DNA from: W11650 sp963545585
GTDB taxonomy: Bacteria > Bacillota > Clostridia > Lachnospirales > Vallitaleaceae
DNA: 8,012 bases
Direction of reading: 5' to 3'
Assembly: GCA_963545585.1 (NCBI GenBank)
Contig: CAUUKX010000089.1
Location: forward strand, 1-8,012
Shown: positions 7,806 through 8,012 of the stretch, piece by piece
Position numbering within the stretch: position 1 is the stretch's first letter
Layout of the letters: every line of letters starts with the position of its first letter
The notes under the pieces: model-generated
The model's input: only the letters and a program-made list of their open reading frames with translations
The model's database searches: none
Told to the model about the DNA's origin: nothing
Program-made: the position numbers and the translations under genes

Positions 7806-7811
7806 CCTCAC
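7806..7811 (-). promoter_or_regulatory. Shine-Dalgarno site of the JetD-like gene
   Basis: Minus-strand GTGAGG sits 6 nt upstream of ATG 7799. It contains the GTG that would give the longest reading frame, so it decides the start in favour of the downstream ATG. The bases before this GTG (CTTTTAAAA) contain no SD of their own. Confidence 0.75.
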
Positions 7812-7905
7812 TTTTAAAAGACCATTCCATTAATTGAAACCCGTCCTCAAGATATTTTTCGATAAAATATTTTTGAAAATTTATTCTTTTCTATACTCAA
7901 CTTTC
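7812..7905. other. AT-rich leader of the operon (no gene)
   Basis: Non-coding stretch between the repeat array and the first gene, which should hold the operon promoter. It contains a 7-bp inverted repeat, ATATTTT/AAAATAT, with a 5-nt centre (7852-7870). A 10-bp perfect palindrome, CTTTTAAAAG (7811-7820), touches the SD of the first gene. I could not find a convincing -35/-10 pair with 16-18 nt spacing, so no promoter is called. The palindromes could be operator-like or simply chance in AT-rich DNA. Confidence 0.4.
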
Positions 7906-8012
7906 CCCTGTTCGAAGTCCTTCGCACTTCTGCCCGGGCGGGCAGTCTTCCCTGATCGAAAGCTTCGCTTTCTGCCCGGGTGGGCGACCTACCCTGATCG
8001 AAAGCTTCGCTT
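7906..8012. repeat. GC-rich tandem hairpin repeat of about 42-44 bp, cut by the window edge
   Basis: Three units begin with CCCTG(A/T)TCGAA on the plus strand: 7906-7949 (44 bp), 7950-7991 (42 bp) and 7992-8012 (first 21 bp only). The last two are identical over the 21 bp they share; the first is diverged. Each complete unit contains two possible hairpins. In unit 1 these are GAAGT/ACTTC (7914-7930) and TGCCC/GGGCA (7931-7944). In unit 2 they are GAAAGC/GCTTTC (7958-7972) and GCCC/GGGC (7974-7985). Unit 2 is about 62% GC, well above the surrounding DNA. Candidates are a REP-like dispersed palindrome, terminator hairpins of a neighbouring gene, or part of a larger repeat. CRISPR is unlikely because no unique spacers separate the units. 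Confidence 0.8.

Noticed and set aside
7812..7905. Sigma-70-type promoter such as TTGAGT or TATAGA combinations on the minus strand
   Set aside because: No pair of acceptable -35 and -10 boxes with 16-18 nt spacing was found. Isolated matches are expected by chance in AT-rich DNA.
7906..8012. CRISPR array
   Set aside because: Units follow one another directly as a tandem repeat of 42-44 bp, with no variable spacers between conserved repeats.

Overview
The window holds a single co-directional block of four genes on the minus strand. It fills the window from about 7.8 kb down to position 5, with about 210 bp of non-coding, repeat-bearing DNA at the upstream (right) end. The AT-rich composition, strong purine-rich Shine-Dalgarno (SD) sites before every gene, GTG initiation at one gene and overall protein character suggest a low-GC Firmicute, most likely a clostridial (Lachnospiraceae-like) bacterium. 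This is inference: no taxonomic marker gene is present.

In transcription order the genes are a JetD-like TOPRIM nuclease (7799-6801), a JetA/MukF-like kleisin candidate (6798-5215), a JetB/MukE-like accessory protein (5187-4444) and a 1471-aa JetC/MukB-like SMC ATPase (4420-5). Intergenic gaps are 2, 27 and 23 nt, so this is one operon. The set matches the Wadjet (JetABCD; also called Mks/Ept) family of SMC systems. In characterised members the SMC-kleisin core extrudes loops on circular DNA and JetD cuts it, which restricts plasmid uptake. The order here is D-A-B-C rather than the A-B-C-D order of type I. The JetA and JetB sequences are not obviously type I (DUF3375/DUF4194), so a type II/III-like or divergent clostridial subtype is likely. 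I cannot settle the subtype by eye.

The ATPase keeps Walker A Lys-Thr, the SGGE signature, the Walker B Asp and a His at the H-loop position. The residue after the Walker B Asp is Asn (LDNPFG) instead of the usual catalytic Glu, and the first Walker A Gly is Leu. The nuclease keeps the TOPRIM Glu and the DxD pair.

For each gene the longest open frame starts inside or upstream of a good SD sequence. I moved each start to the codon 5-6 nt beyond that SD. A perfect AGGAGG overlaps the jetC stop codon at the left edge, which suggests the operon continues with a further gene outside the window. Upstream of the operon (7906-8012, running off the edge) is a GC-rich tandem repeat of about 42-44 bp. 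Each complete unit can fold into two hairpins, and one stem shows compensatory changes between units.
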